Part shown: piece by piece, positions 45,374-55,210 of the stretch
Numbering within the stretch: position 1 is the stretch's first letter
Layout of the letters: each line of letters begins with the position of its first letter
From: Enterococcus mundtii
GTDB lineage: Bacteria; Bacillota; Bacilli; Lactobacillales; Enterococcaceae
Direction of reading: 5' to 3'
DNA length: 64,000 bases
Assembly (NCBI RefSeq): GCF_002947535.1
Contig: NZ_PUAP01000002.1
Location: forward strand, 62,001-126,000
The notes under the pieces: model-generated
Told to the model about the DNA's origin: nothing
The model's input: only the letters and a program-made list of their open reading frames with translations
Database searches by the model: none
Position numbers and translations under genes: made by a program

Positions 45374-46540
45374 TCATTTTTTAGGACTTTTTTTCTTTTG
45401 TAACAATTGCATTGCTTGGTTCATTTCATGGATTGCTTCTTCTTCTGTTTCTTTTTCTAGCGCGCGACTTAATACTTCTTGCCATTTTTCGGGGTCTTTG
45501 ATCCCTAATTTACCGATTGCCCACGCTGCTGTTCCACGAATCACTGGACGGACATCACTTAGACACTCTTCAATATGAGGCAAAGCGGCACGTTCTCCTA
45601 AATTAGCTAATGCAATCAGCGCATTTCGTTGAAGAGGTTTCCTTCCACGCCATGAGCCAGCCAAATGACCGTATTGCTGTTTGAATTCTTTATTAGATAT
45701 CGTTAACATGGGCGTGAGTTTCGGATAGACTTCTTCTACTTTTGGTTCCATTTCTGGATGGAAGTGAAAATCTTTCCCTCTATTATATGGACAAACTAAC
45801 TGACAGATATCACAACCATAGATGACGTTGCTCATCTTCTTTCGATACTCCTCTGGCATCATGCCTTTCGTCTGCGTTTGATAAGACAAACAGCGTTTAG
45901 CATTCATTCGGCCATCGCCTAAAAGCGCATCCGTTGGGCAAGCCGTCACGCAACGCGTACATTCACCACACCCAAAGACACCAGGAGCATCTGGTTCTAG
46001 ATCGATATTGGTCACGATTTCACCTAAATAGACGAACGAGCCAAATTCCTCTGTGATCAATAATCCATTTCGACCGATAAAACCTAAACCAGCACGTTGC
46101 GCGACAGCGACATCGATCAACTCACCTGTATCTACTTGCGGCGCCAAGCGCCATTCTTCTTCCTTTTGCCAATGTGTCGCTCGTGACTCAATAAATGAAA
46201 TCAATTGTTGCAGGCGATCCCGTAAGACATCATGGTAATCGATGCCCCAAGAAGCACGAGCAAACTGTCCCCGTTTTTCATCTCTAGGCATCTTCTCATG
46301 GATCTTTGTCGGATACGCTAAAGCAATTGCAATGATCGATTTTGGTCGATCAAACGTCATCTCCGGATATAAACGTTCATCGATATTAGGGTGTTCAAAT
46401 CCAGAAGTATGTCCAGCGGCTTTTTGTTCTACTAACGATTCTTTCAAATGATCAAATGGCTCTGCTGTAGTAAACCCGATTTTATCGATCCCGATCCGCT
46501 TACTTTCTTGAATGATTTCTTCCTTTAATGTTAGTGCCAT
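45374..46540 (-). CDS. queG: Epoxyqueuosine reductase
   Basis: 388 residues from ATG 46540 (MALTLKEE), 5-6 bp after GGGTGG. Cobalamin-dependent Que[22 protein letters not shown] opening, [15 protein letters not shown]-like region ([12 protein letters not shown]), two 4Fe-4S clusters in [16 protein letters not shown] and [16 protein letters not shown], and C-terminal HEAT-like repeats. Last step of queuosine synthesis in tRNA. It follows a hypothetical gene 7-15 bp upstream, so is in an operon with it. Confidence 0.94.
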   Translation of the reverse strand: MALTLKEEIIQESKRIGIDKIGFTTAEPFDHLKESLVEQKAAGHTSGFEHPNIDERLYPEMTFDRPKSIIAIALAYPTKIHEKMPRDEKRGQFARASWGIDYHDVLRDRLQQLISFIESRATHWQKEEEWRLAPQVDTGELIDVAVAQRAGLGFIGRNGLLITEEFGSFVYLGEIVTNIDLEPDAPGVFGCGECTRCVTACPTDALLGDGRMNAKRCLSYQTQTKGMMPEEYRKKMSNVIYGCDICQLVCPYNRGKDFHFHPEMEPKVEEVYPKLTPMLTISNKEFKQQYGHLAGSWRGRKPLQRNALIALANLGERAALPHIEECLSDVRPVIRGTAAWAIGKLGIKDPEKWQEVLSRALEKETEEEAIHEMNQAMQLLQKKKSPKK

Positions 46541-46555
46541 CATTACCACCCTCGA

Positions 46556-47302
46556 TCAGACACGACTATATAATCCATAATATAATCGTTCTTTTTTCAA
46601 TTGAACGAATTGGATCTGTTGATCTGGGATTTTTCTTTCTTCCATCCAACGATTTCTAGCAGCAAAAACTTCCCAGAAATTCACAGATACCCATTTTCGA
46701 CGTTGGTCTAATGCATTGAAAAAGTTCAACGAAACAGGTTTTGTGTGGAGTAGTTCATGTAAACGGAGTTGTTCTCTTGGTGAGAACTCAGATAGATCCC
46801 GTGAATAAACAACATCTTCGTATAGATTTTTTTGTTGCCCATAAGTGAACGTTTGAGGAATTTCTCCTGGACGAGCAATTTCTACCAAACGATTATAATA
46901 CGTATTCATTAGTTTGCTATTTGCGATAAATGCACTCTTGAAAAATGCAGATTGGATTTTTGGAATAACACCCTCTGTTCCTATCAAAGAAAACAGTGCA
47001 GGCCATGCTTGAACCTTTAGTTCGTTCTTTTGTTTGACTAATACGCCAGGAGTAAAGCCGACGGATGAAAGAAAGACAAAGTAGCCAATACCTGTATCTT
47101 CATCTAATGGCTGAAAATCATCAAATAACCATTTTCCAGGATATTGCTCTGTTTCCAATTCTTCTGGGCTTGCTATGAACGCTTTCGCCATTTCTGCTTC
47201 AAGAAATAGGAGGTCTTGATCTTTCTCCTTATTTTCTAGTTGGTTGATTTTTTTTGTTATTTCTTTTGCAATCAATTGTTTGTCTTTGCTAGTAAAATTC
47301 AT
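46556..47302 (-). CDS. Hypothetical protein upstream of queG
   Basis: 248 residues, cytosolic, no membrane helix. Helical N-terminus (KQLIAKEITKKINQLENKEKDQD), then mixed alpha/beta with aromatic-rich QYPGKWLFDDFQPLDEDTG and WVSVNFWEVFAARNRW. I do not recognise the family. RBS GGAAAGG-like. Ends 7 bp or so before queG, so it is co-transcribed and may be linked to tRNA modification, but that is position only. Confidence 0.65.
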   Translation of the reverse strand: MNFTSKDKQLIAKEITKKINQLENKEKDQDLLFLEAEMAKAFIASPEELETEQYPGKWLFDDFQPLDEDTGIGYFVFLSSVGFTPGVLVKQKNELKVQAWPALFSLIGTEGVIPKIQSAFFKSAFIANSKLMNTYYNRLVEIARPGEIPQTFTYGQQKNLYEDVVYSRDLSEFSPREQLRLHELLHTKPVSLNFFNALDQRRKWVSVNFWEVFAARNRWMEERKIPDQQIQFVQLKKERLYYGLYSRV

Positions 47303-47398
47303 AGCTTCACCTTCCTTTCCTCTCTTTTAACTATAACGGAATTTCACTAAAATTGGTATCTTTAAAACAATAAACGGACGAATTTTTCTTGATAGAAA

Positions 47399-47440
47399 AA
47401 CAGAGAAAAGACCAGTGACAGTCTTTTCTCTGTTTTTATA
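47399..47440. terminator. Terminator downstream of efaA
   Basis: 13-bp perfect stem ACAGAGAAAAGAC (47400-47412) / GTCTTTTCTCTGT (47421-47433), with T-runs on both outer sides; ends the efaCBA transcript on the minus strand. Confidence 0.88.
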
Positions 47441-47468
47441 CTTTTTTATTAAGTCTTTCGAGGGTTGA

Positions 47469-48404
47469 TTAGCTTTTTTCTTGAGATAGTCCTTCGTGGA
47501 TTCTTTCGATATTCCACTTCATCATGTCATAGTATGAGTCGCCAGTTTCCCCTTCTTTTGCGATCGAATCAGTGAATAATTCATCAAAGATTTCAAGACC
47601 TGTTTCATTAGCAACACGTTCCATACTTCTTGGATCGACACTCGTTTCTACAAATAAGACTGGAACATCTGATTCGCGAATTTGACTGACGATCGATTGC
47701 ATTTGTTCAGGTGTTCCTTGGCTTTCCGTGTTGATTTCCCAAATGTATCCAGCTGGTAGATCGTAGGCTTGTGAGAAGTATTTAAAGGCACCTTCACTTG
47801 TCACTAACAGCTTTTGATTTTCTGGGATCGAACCAAAGCTTTCTTTTGCTTGTTGATCTAGCTCTTTTAATTTTTCAATATACGCATTGGCATTTTCTTC
47901 ATATTGCTCCGCATGATCTGGATCTTTCTCTACAAAGATGCGCGCGATTTCTTGCACGTATTTGATTCCGTTTGAAAGATCTAACCAAGCATGTGGATCT
48001 GCTTCTGTTTCTGACTCTCCCCCTGATAAATACAGAGGTTCAACTTCTTTACTTACTGCAAAATAATCTTCATTCTCTGTTTTATTAGCTGTATCCATCA
48101 AATTGTCGAACCAGCCATTACCAGTTTCCAAGTTTAACCCGTTGTATAAGATCACATCAGCATCACTTGCTTTTTTGATATCTTCTGGCAATACTTCATA
48201 TTCATGCGGGTCTGTGCCGACTGGGACGATACTATGAACATCGACATGTTCTTTTCCAACTTCTTTCGCCATATCAGCGATGATCGAATTTGTTGCTACG
48301 ACTGTCAAGTTTTCTTCTTTCTCTTCAGCTGCAGAGCTACCGCAACCTGCAAAAATAAATAAGACAGCTCCCATTAACCATAAGATATTCAGTTTATTTT
48401 TCAT
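47469..48404 (-). CDS. efaA: Manganese ABC transporter substrate-binding lipoprotein
   Basis: 311 residues from ATG 48404 (GGAG seven bases before; the ATG at 48410 overlaps the RBS). Cluster A-I solute-binding protein: lipobox FAGC, VVATNSIIADMAKEVG, DPHEYE and ADPHAWLDLSNG (His ligands), VTSEGAFKYFSQAY, and FVETSVDPRS. Very like EfaA/PsaA/MtsA, the Mn/Zn-binding adhesin-lipoprotein. Third gene of efaCBA (ATPase, permease, then this). Delivers Mn for the Mn catalase and other enzymes. Confidence 0.93.
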   Translation of the reverse strand: MKNKLNILWLMGAVLFIFAGCGSSAAEEKEENLTVVATNSIIADMAKEVGKEHVDVHSIVPVGTDPHEYEVLPEDIKKASDADVILYNGLNLETGNGWFDNLMDTANKTENEDYFAVSKEVEPLYLSGGESETEADPHAWLDLSNGIKYVQEIARIFVEKDPDHAEQYEENANAYIEKLKELDQQAKESFGSIPENQKLLVTSEGAFKYFSQAYDLPAGYIWEINTESQGTPEQMQSIVSQIRESDVPVLFVETSVDPRSMERVANETGLEIFDELFTDSIAKEGETGDSYYDMMKWNIERIHEGLSQEKS

Positions 48405-48434
48405 GTACATACTCCATTTCTATGCGTTAGTTTT

Positions 48435-49292
48435 TTACGACTCGGCATTTTTTTTCGTTTTGTTTCTTGAAAAAATAATCCCTTTAGTCGGTGAAAATAA
48501 AAAGGCCAACGTAAAGAATACTGCACTGGTCAACACAATGGTTGCCCCAGACGGCCAATTGTAACTATAACTGTAAAACACACCAATGATTGCACTTAAT
48601 ACGCCGATTGTTGCCGAAATGAAAATCATTTTTGCCAATCGATCGGTCAATAGGTAGGCGGTTGCTGCTGGTGTGATCAGCATCGAGATGACTAAAATCG
48701 TTCCTACTGTCTGCAAACTGACCACAGCAACCAGTGTTAAGAAGAACATCAACAAATAGTGAACAAGTGTTGTATTCAAACCATAAGCTTTTGCCATCAT
48801 CGGATCAAAAGAAGTGATTTTCAGTTCTTTATAGAAAATCAATACAAACAGCAACACGATCCCACTCACTATGGCAGTCATCAACATATCACTTTCTCTG
48901 ACTGCTAAAACATTTCCAAATAAGATATGATACAGATTGGTTGCACTTTGAGCAAAAGAGATCAAGATGACACCTAATGCAAAGAACGAACTAAAAACGA
49001 TCCCAATAGCTGTATCATTTTTCAAACGACTACGCTGTGTGACAAAGCCGATTATCCCAGCCGTCAACATCCCAAATGCGGTCGCACCTAAAATATAACT
49101 AAAGCCAAACATATAAGAAATTGCGACACCAGGCAGTACTGCATGAGAGATTGCATCCCCCATCAAGGACATCCCTCTTAAAATAATAAAGGAACCAATC
49201 ACCCCTGAAGCTAATCCTACAAGCATCGATGTGATCAATGCGTATTGTAGAAACTGATAATCCATTAACCCCTCAATAAACGATTGAATCAT
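48435..49292 (-). CDS. efaB: Manganese ABC transporter permease
   Basis: 285 residues, about eight helices of the ABC-3 (ZnuB/PsaC) type. LMGDAISHAVLPGVAISYM is the family signature near residue 40, and SFDPMMAKAYGL, VVSLQTVGTILVISMLITPAATAYLL follow. Starts ATGA, overlapping the stop of efaC by 4 bp. C-terminal tail basic (NKTKKNAES). Forms the membrane channel with EfaC and EfaA. Confidence 0.93.
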   Translation of the reverse strand: MIQSFIEGLMDYQFLQYALITSMLVGLASGVIGSFIILRGMSLMGDAISHAVLPGVAISYMFGFSYILGATAFGMLTAGIIGFVTQRSRLKNDTAIGIVFSSFFALGVILISFAQSATNLYHILFGNVLAVRESDMLMTAIVSGIVLLFVLIFYKELKITSFDPMMAKAYGLNTTLVHYLLMFFLTLVAVVSLQTVGTILVISMLITPAATAYLLTDRLAKMIFISATIGVLSAIIGVFYSYSYNWPSGATIVLTSAVFFTLAFLFSPTKGIIFSRNKTKKNAES

Positions 49293-50035
49293 TTTTCCAT
49301 TACCCCTTTAGCTAATTGTCCAATGATCTCCCCATAAGCCAACTGTAGATTTTCTGAAGTAAATACTTCGCCAACTGGTCCAGCTGCGATCAGCGTTTGA
49401 TTCAATAAAATCACTTCATCAAAATAGGCTTCGACTTTGTGCAAATCATGATGGACGATCACGATAGTTTTCCCTTCATTTTTCAGTTCATTCAAAATAG
49501 CGAAAATTTTTCTTTCACTGACCGCATCGATTCCAACAAATGGTTCATCTAAAAAAATCCACTCTGCGCCTTGCGCCAAGGCTCTGGCAATAAATATCCG
49601 CTGTAATTGTCCTCCAGATAATTCACTGATTTGTCGATTTTCATAATCCGCCATATCCACTTTCGCTAATGCATGTTTCGCCCGTTCCTTTTCTTTTTTT
49701 CCAGGACGTTGCCCCAAGCGCAAAGATGGATAGGTTCCTAATAACACTACTCCTAACACATCAATAGGAAAGGAAAGGTCCAACTCACTACGTTGTTCCA
49801 CATAGGCAATTTTTTTACGGATCGTTTTTATGGATCGGCCGTCAAAAGTGATTTCACCGGAAACTCTAGGAACTAATTCTAATAAAGCTTTCATAAAAGT
49901 AGATTTCCCAGCGCCATTCGGTCCAATGATCCCTGTAAATTTTTGTGCTTGGATAACTGTTGATACATTATTTAATACTGTCTTTCCTTGATAAGCAACC
50001 GTTAGATCTTTAACGGATATTTCGTTTTTAGACAC
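49289..50035 (-). CDS. efaC: Manganese ABC transporter ATPase
   Basis: 248 residues with a GTG start, AAAGGAG 9 bp before it. Walker A GPNGAGKST (about 37-45), signature LSGGQLQRIFIARAL, Walker B WIFLDEPFVGID, switch His in IVIVHHDLHK. Metal-type ABC ATPase. First gene of the operon. A DtxR-type operator lies ~45 bp before the start. Confidence 0.93.
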   Translation of the reverse strand: MSKNEISVKDLTVAYQGKTVLNNVSTVIQAQKFTGIIGPNGAGKSTFMKALLELVPRVSGEITFDGRSIKTIRKKIAYVEQRSELDLSFPIDVLGVVLLGTYPSLRLGQRPGKKEKERAKHALAKVDMADYENRQISELSGGQLQRIFIARALAQGAEWIFLDEPFVGIDAVSERKIFAILNELKNEGKTIVIVHHDLHKVEAYFDEVILLNQTLIAAGPVGEVFTSENLQLAYGEIIGQLAKGVMEK

Positions 50036-50078
50036 CTCTTACCACTCCTTTTCGGTGTACCTAACTTTTTATTCAACC

Positions 50079-50091
50079 TTAGTTTAACTAA
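50079..50091 (-). promoter_or_regulatory. Putative EfaR (DtxR/MntR-type) operator of efaCBA
   Basis: TTAGTTTAACTAA is a perfect palindrome (6-bp arms, one central base), of the kind bound by Mn-dependent DtxR-family repressors upstream of efaC in enterococci. A nearby ACCTAACTT (about 50060) could be a second half-site. Repression when Mn is plentiful is the expected outcome; the assignment is inferred. Confidence 0.55.
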
Positions 50092-50276
50092 TATCAAAAT
50101 CATTTACAAGTGTTATAGCTGATTTTTTTGATTTTTTAGATTTTTCTCGCAATTTTTGAAAATTTTCTGTAAAATCACAAACAAGAGCTATAAAGTAATG
50201 GTCGTTATTTTGTTTGCTAGTTATAAAATGAACTTATTTTTTACTTTATCACTCAACTTAAAAAAGGAGTTTTTGT

Positions 50277-51647
50277 ATGGAAGAAGAAAAATTAACTCGT
50301 AGTCTCAGTGCACGTCATATCCAAATGATTGCGCTAGGAGGAACGATCGGTGTCGGTCTGTTCATGGGTGCTTCATCCACCATACGCTGGACAGGACCTT
50401 CTGTAATGGTTGCTTATGCTGTGGCAGGATTCTTTTTGTACCTGATCATGCGTGCCTTGGGCGAGATGCTGTATCTAGATCCTTCTACTGGTTCATTTGC
50501 TAATTATGCAAGTGAATACATCCATCCCGTCGCAGGTTATTTGACGGCTTGGAGCAATATTTTTCAGTTTATCGTGGTCGGTATCAGTGAAGTGATCGCT
50601 GTAGGGGAATATATGAACTATTGGTGGCCGGATTTGCCCCAGATCATTCCAGGGATCGTTGTGATCCTTTTCTTGATGTTCGCCAACCTTGTTTCTGTTA
50701 AAGCATTTGGCGAATTAGAATTTTGGTTTTCTACTATTAAAGTAGTCACAATCATATTGATGATCATTGCTGGTTTAGGAATCATTTTGTTCGGATTCGG
50801 TAATCATGGCGAAGCAATCGGGATTTCAAACTTATGGAAAAATGGTGGTTTCTTTACAGGCGGCGTAAAAGGCTTCTTTTTTGCTCTATCGATCGTCGTT
50901 GCCTCTTATCAAGGAATCGAGTTGATCGGAATGACTGCTGGTGAAGCGAAAGATCCACAAAAAACGATTGTAGACGCTGTCCAATCAACGATCGGTCGGA
51001 TCTTGATTTTTTATATTGGGGCGATCTTCATCATTGTCAGCATCTATCCTTGGAATCAATTGAGCGAACTAGGATCACCATTTGTTCAAACTTTTTCTAA
51101 GATTGGGATCACGTTTGCAGCTGGTTTGATCAATTTTGTTGTCATCACTGCTGCTTTATCTGGTTGTAATTCCGGTATTTTCAGCGCCAGTCGCATGGTC
51201 TACACATTGGCCATCAACGGCAAAATGTCTAAGAAGTTTTTGAAACTCACACGTCATGGGGTGCCATTTTACCCAGTAGTAGCCATCTCATTTGGTATTT
51301 TGATCGGGTTGATTTTGAATTATCTGTTGCCATTCTTCTACTCCCAATCACAGGATCTATTTGTTTTTGTCTACAGTTCCAGTATCTTACCAGGAATGGT
51401 CCCGTGGATCGTTATTTTGATCAGTCAAATCAAATTTAGAAAAAAACATCCTACAGAGATGCTTGAACATCCGTTTAAAATGCCCTTATCGCCATATACC
51501 AATTACCTGTCATTGGCCTTTTTGGCAGTGGTATTAGTCTTTATGTTCATCAATCCCGAAACAAGGATCTCATTGATGATCGGTTTGATTTTCTTGATCT
51601 ATATGACGGGTTACTATTTTGTACGCGAAAGAAAAATCAAGGAATAG
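50277..51647 (+). CDS. APC family amino-acid permease (AAT type)
   Basis: 456 residues, 12 helices. RSLSARHIQMIALGGTIGVGLFMG is the AAT-family opening, with STGSFANYASEYIHPVAGYLTAWSN and GIELIGMTAGEAKDP. This branch (LysP, GabP, AroP, CycA) takes up amino acids with protons; substrate not deducible. AAAAAGGAG before ATG. Divergent from efaCBA across 241 bp. Confidence 0.9.
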   Translation: MEEEKLTRSLSARHIQMIALGGTIGVGLFMGASSTIRWTGPSVMVAYAVAGFFLYLIMRALGEMLYLDPSTGSFANYASEYIHPVAGYLTAWSNIFQFIVVGISEVIAVGEYMNYWWPDLPQIIPGIVVILFLMFANLVSVKAFGELEFWFSTIKVVTIILMIIAGLGIILFGFGNHGEAIGISNLWKNGGFFTGGVKGFFFALSIVVASYQGIELIGMTAGEAKDPQKTIVDAVQSTIGRILIFYIGAIFIIVSIYPWNQLSELGSPFVQTFSKIGITFAAGLINFVVITAALSGCNSGIFSASRMVYTLAINGKMSKKFLKLTRHGVPFYPVVAISFGILIGLILNYLLPFFYSQSQDLFVFVYSSSILPGMVPWIVILISQIKFRKKHPTEMLEHPFKMPLSPYTNYLSLAFLAVVLVFMFINPETRISLMIGLIFLIYMTGYYFVRERKIKE

Positions 51648-51724
51648 TATAAGAAACTATATAAAAAGAAGTCAGGACTGCGCGAACGTAGTCCTGACTT
51701 CTTTCAATATATCACATCCCGATT
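51648..51724 (+). terminator. Terminator of the AAT permease gene
   Basis: 12-bp stem GAAGTCAGGACT (51668-51679) / AGTCCTGACTTC (51690-51701) with a T-rich end. Strong. Confidence 0.85.
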
Positions 51725-51896
51725 GCACAACTGCTACTCACCAGGGACTAAATTTTCTACAAGAGTGTATTAACGTGTGACTTCTCTGATCGTTCTGTTC
51801 TTTACTTTGTCCTGGTATGGTGTGGTTTGGTTTGGTAAATTCCAATTGAGTGTGTATAAATATAAAAATAAAGTCCCTGGCAAATAGCAGTTGTGC
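51725..51896 (-). repeat. 172-nt element with 25-nt inverted repeats (structured RNA or MITE-like)
   Basis: Arm 1 at 51725-51749 and arm 2 at 51872-51896 are 22/25 complementary as DNA. In a minus-strand RNA the three mismatches become G-U pairs, so the whole 25-bp stem closes; on the plus strand they are A-C clashes. The loop carries an A/C-rich run (CCAAACCAAACCACACCA on the minus strand, about 51820-51837). No gene. It sits between convergent genes and 52 bp past the kinase stop, so may be a 3' UTR or independent RNA. Alternatives are a MITE or a degenerated element. Confidence 0.6.
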
Positions 51897-51947
51897 AGTC
51901 TGACTTAGTTTTCCCTACTTGTGTTACCAAACGTGTTGATTACTCTA

Positions 51948-53306
51948 TTACTTTCGTTTTTTCTCAACAAAAGTGACCGAAAAACACATTCTAGAACCAG
52001 TTGATGGCTTGAATGAATACTCCCAGCCATATTTTTCAAAAAGCTGTTGTACGATAAACAATCCTAAACCAGAACCTCCAGTGTCTCGACTTCTGCTAAA
52101 ATCCGGTCGATAAAAAGGTTGGAAAATCTTACTTAATTCCTCCTCCGTAAGTATCTGATTCACTTCATTTTCAATCACTAATTGTTTCCCATCAAAAAAC
52201 AGACTGATTTCTCCCTCATGCTTCGTATATTTAAAAGCATTACTTAGTAGATTATCTAAAATTTTATCCATATCATTTTTATTACCGATGATTTTCTCTC
52301 CTTTTAGATTGACGACTAGTTTTTTCTGTTCTGCTTCAGCAAGTATTCGGAAAGAAGTCAATTTATGTTCGATCATTTCTTTGATTGAGACTTCTTCATA
52401 GACCACATCATCTGAAGGCAAATTGTTTCTTGAGGCAAAGAGGATATTATTGATCATTTCTGTTTGTTCTTGCAAAATATTTTTACAAACTTCTAAATAT
52501 CGCTCTCTGTCTTTAAATTTTCCAACATTATAGATCATGCCATCAATCAGCCCCATCAATGAAGCAACAGGTGTTTTCAATTCATGAGAAGCGATTTGCA
52601 TAAACTCTGACTTTGCTTGTTCTAGTTCTTTCGTTTTGGCTACTTCACGCTCTAAAACATCAATCGTTTGAATCAAAGACACATACAATTGGTTGATATC
52701 TTGCGCTAAAAGTGAGATTTCGTCCGTACCTTTGACATCACAACGAATATCCGCATCTAATTCGATCATTTTTTCTGTTACTTTGGATATCTCTTTGATT
52801 TTTTTTGTCGAATAAATACTATAGTAGTAAGCGCCGACTCCCCCAATGATCAGTGAGATGATGATGATGAATGGATATAAATGAAGTAACACTTGGCTAG
52901 CTTCTGCGACTGGCTGCATCGAATACATACCAATTAAATAATAAGCGTTTCCTTCTTTGTCAGTGACTTCTTGAAAAAGGCTCATTTCATCAGACAAAAA
53001 ACTTGTCACTGAATAGTCAAGATTCACATCAATGAAGGGGCCAATGACTAGACCATCCTTATTCATCAGCATGATATCAAGACTTTGTTCTCTTCCAAGC
53101 CAGTATTGATCAACAACTTTTTGCATTGTAGCTAAATCTTTATTTTCGATACTTTCTGCTACTTGATTGAACTCCTTGTTTATTTCGTTCAGCTTCATTC
53201 GTTCATAGTAGACAGGCATCGTAAAATATAAAACGATCAACGAAAGAATCGAAACTAGAAAAATGATGATCCCAGAAAACAGAAAATTTTTCAGCATGAT
53301 ACTCAT
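51948..53306 (-). CDS. Sensor histidine kinase with extracellular domain, partner of the exporter operon
   Basis: 452 residues. Helices at about 8-29 and ~145-165 enclose an outside sensor domain of ~115 residues, unlike the BceS type. A HAMP-like region and coiled coil follow. H-box ASHELKTPVASLMGLIDG (His about 248), NAFKYTKHEGEISL, GGSGLGLFIVQQLFEKYG. Starts ATGA, overlapping the regulator stop by 4 bp. Last gene of a six-gene operon with an ABC exporter; likely senses the same cell-envelope agent the exporter handles. Confidence 0.9.
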   Translation of the reverse strand: MSIMLKNFLFSGIIIFLVSILSLIVLYFTMPVYYERMKLNEINKEFNQVAESIENKDLATMQKVVDQYWLGREQSLDIMLMNKDGLVIGPFIDVNLDYSVTSFLSDEMSLFQEVTDKEGNAYYLIGMYSMQPVAEASQVLLHLYPFIIIISLIIGGVGAYYYSIYSTKKIKEISKVTEKMIELDADIRCDVKGTDEISLLAQDINQLYVSLIQTIDVLEREVAKTKELEQAKSEFMQIASHELKTPVASLMGLIDGMIYNVGKFKDRERYLEVCKNILQEQTEMINNILFASRNNLPSDDVVYEEVSIKEMIEHKLTSFRILAEAEQKKLVVNLKGEKIIGNKNDMDKILDNLLSNAFKYTKHEGEISLFFDGKQLVIENEVNQILTEEELSKIFQPFYRPDFSRSRDTGGSGLGLFIVQQLFEKYGWEYSFKPSTGSRMCFSVTFVEKKRK

Positions 53307-53959
53307 GGGGTGTCCTCAAGCTGGTAGCCTCTATTTTTGATCGTTTTTATTGATAAAAGTGGCATTTTCTTTCGGATATTTTTTATATGATTATCTAATA
53401 TTCGATTTTCCAAATGATATTCATACGACCAAACTTGATACACTAATTGTTCTCGCGTGATGATTTTTCCTTTGTTTCTTATTAAAATCACTAAAATATC
53501 ATACTCTTTTCTTGTTAAATGGATTTCTTCCTCTTGGTATTTTACAAGACCACCATCGAGATCAATCGCGTACTCCCCAATAGTGATGTGGGGATTTCCT
53601 TGATTCATCCGAAACACATTTTCGATCCGTTTGATCAAAATAAGTGGGGAAAAAGGTTTGACGACATAGTCACTGATCAAATGGGAAAAACTGAGCAACT
53701 GCGTATATTCATCATCCAAGGCAGTCAGCATGATGATCGGCACATCCGACGTTTCCCGAATTTTCTTTAAAACATCTGTCCCCCTTATTCCAGGCAACAT
53801 AATGTCTAATAGGATCAAATCAAATGTTTGCTCAGCAAAAGCTTCCAACGCCTGTTCGCCACTCCTTACTGAATAAACTTCATACTTGCGTTCTTTTAAA
53901 AATTCCGTCACGATCTGATTGATCATATATTCATCTTCAACAACTAAAATTCTTTCCAT
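53303..53959 (-). CDS. OmpR-family response regulator of the exporter operon
   Basis: 218 residues. Receiver: VVEDEYMINQ, phospho-Asp in LILLDIMLPGI (about 51), YVVKPFSPL. The winged helix ends MPLLSIKTIKNRGYQLEDT. Lies 12 bp after the MacB-like permease gene and overlaps the kinase, so it is translationally coupled. Probably autoregulates the whole operon, since the regulator is at its far end. Confidence 0.92.
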   Translation of the reverse strand: MERILVVEDEYMINQIVTEFLKERKYEVYSVRSGEQALEAFAEQTFDLILLDIMLPGIRGTDVLKKIRETSDVPIIMLTALDDEYTQLLSFSHLISDYVVKPFSPLILIKRIENVFRMNQGNPHITIGEYAIDLDGGLVKYQEEEIHLTRKEYDILVILIRNKGKIITREQLVYQVWSYEYHLENRILDNHIKNIRKKMPLLSIKTIKNRGYQLEDTP

Positions 53960-53971
53960 ATAGCTCTCTCC

Positions 53972-55204
53972 TTATTCAAAGCGTAATGCCTCGATAGGGT
54001 TTAATTTCGATGCTTTCATCGCTGGTAATAGACCAAATATCACGCCCATCAGGGAACAAAACACTAAGCTACCGACAATGGAAATCATTGACACGATATA
54101 AGGATAATCCAGTGATTGCGTAATCGCATAGCCACTTAGCAAACCAATAAGCACACCTAGTACCCCACCAATCAAAGTCAGGACGACCGCTTCTACTAAA
54201 AATTGTTTTAAAATTACTTTTCTTCTTGCGCCGAGTGCTTTCTTTATTCCGATTTCTTTCGTCCTTTCCGTGACAGAGACCAACATGATATTCATCACAC
54301 CGATTCCACCCACTAATAATGAGATACTTGCTATACCAGACAAAAGAATAAAACTTGACTGGTTCATTCGTTCCAATTCTCTGGCAAATTCTTTCAGATT
54401 CATCACCCCATACTCATAATCGGATGGTGGGACCTGTTGATTGAGAATCTCTGCAGCTTTTTCTGCAGCGCCTTGTAATTGATCGGTATTATTTGTTTGG
54501 ATCGTGACAAGCGGTACAATATCCAACTCATCAGATAGTTTATGCGCTTGCTGCAAAGGAACATAAGCTCTTTTCTCAAAGCTAAATAGATTACTACTAT
54601 TGGGATCTAACTGAAATACACCTTGAACTTTGAATGGCACTCCATTCACTTCGACAAACTGTCCGATTCCTTCTTCATTTGGAAATAATTCGTCATACAA
54701 GGAATCTTCCAGAAAAATTGCTTGTTGTTGCTCTTTGAAAGCTTGAGAAGCAAATCCTTCCCCTTTGATGAAATTTAATTGCTCCAAATCCTCAACAGAT
54801 GAAGTGACAGCAGAAACTTTGGCGTCGGCTCCTTTTGCTTTCCTGTAGATTTTTCCATCTTTTTGGTAAGACAAACCACTTGCTAAGACTTCTGGTATTT
54901 CATTGATTTGCTTTAGTACCTCTTCGCCTAAAAATGGAAAATATAAGGATTTTTTTTCTTCCTTGTCAGACAGGATTCCACCAGACATAAGGTTCTGTTG
55001 GAAAGCACTTTTTCTGTCATATTGGATATTCATTGTATTATTGTTACCACCAATCATCTCTCGTTTCATTTTTTCGGTGTTTCCGCCGATGATACTGAAA
55101 ATCGAAATAATGGCAGCAATCCCAATGATGACACCTAGCATAGTCAATACCGAACGCATCTTATGAGCAAAAATCGATTGTAAGGCAAATCTGATTTCTT
55201 CCAT
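53972..55204 (-). CDS. MacB-type ABC transporter permease (FtsX fold)
   Basis: 410 residues. One N-terminal helix (about 15-40, RSVLTMLGVIIGIAAIISI), a large outside MacB periplasmic-core domain (about 50-280), and three C-terminal helices with GGIGVMNIMLVSVTERTKEIGI and ALGARRKVIL. Mechanotransmission-type exporter half, as in YknZ/MacB. It pairs with the separate ATPase and fusion protein genes; would pump peptides or toxins out of the membrane. ATPase stop is 6 bp before this gene's start. Confidence 0.92.
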   Translation of the reverse strand: MEEIRFALQSIFAHKMRSVLTMLGVIIGIAAIISIFSIIGGNTEKMKREMIGGNNNTMNIQYDRKSAFQQNLMSGGILSDKEEKKSLYFPFLGEEVLKQINEIPEVLASGLSYQKDGKIYRKAKGADAKVSAVTSSVEDLEQLNFIKGEGFASQAFKEQQQAIFLEDSLYDELFPNEEGIGQFVEVNGVPFKVQGVFQLDPNSSNLFSFEKRAYVPLQQAHKLSDELDIVPLVTIQTNNTDQLQGAAEKAAEILNQQVPPSDYEYGVMNLKEFARELERMNQSSFILLSGIASISLLVGGIGVMNIMLVSVTERTKEIGIKKALGARRKVILKQFLVEAVVLTLIGGVLGVLIGLLSGYAITQSLDYPYIVSMISIVGSLVFCSLMGVIFGLLPAMKASKLNPIEALRFE

Positions 55205-55210
55205 TCTCGA

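Noticed and set aside
51725-51896. Insertion sequence or phage remnant
   Set aside because: No transposase frame and only 172 bp; kept as an RNA or MITE-like candidate only.
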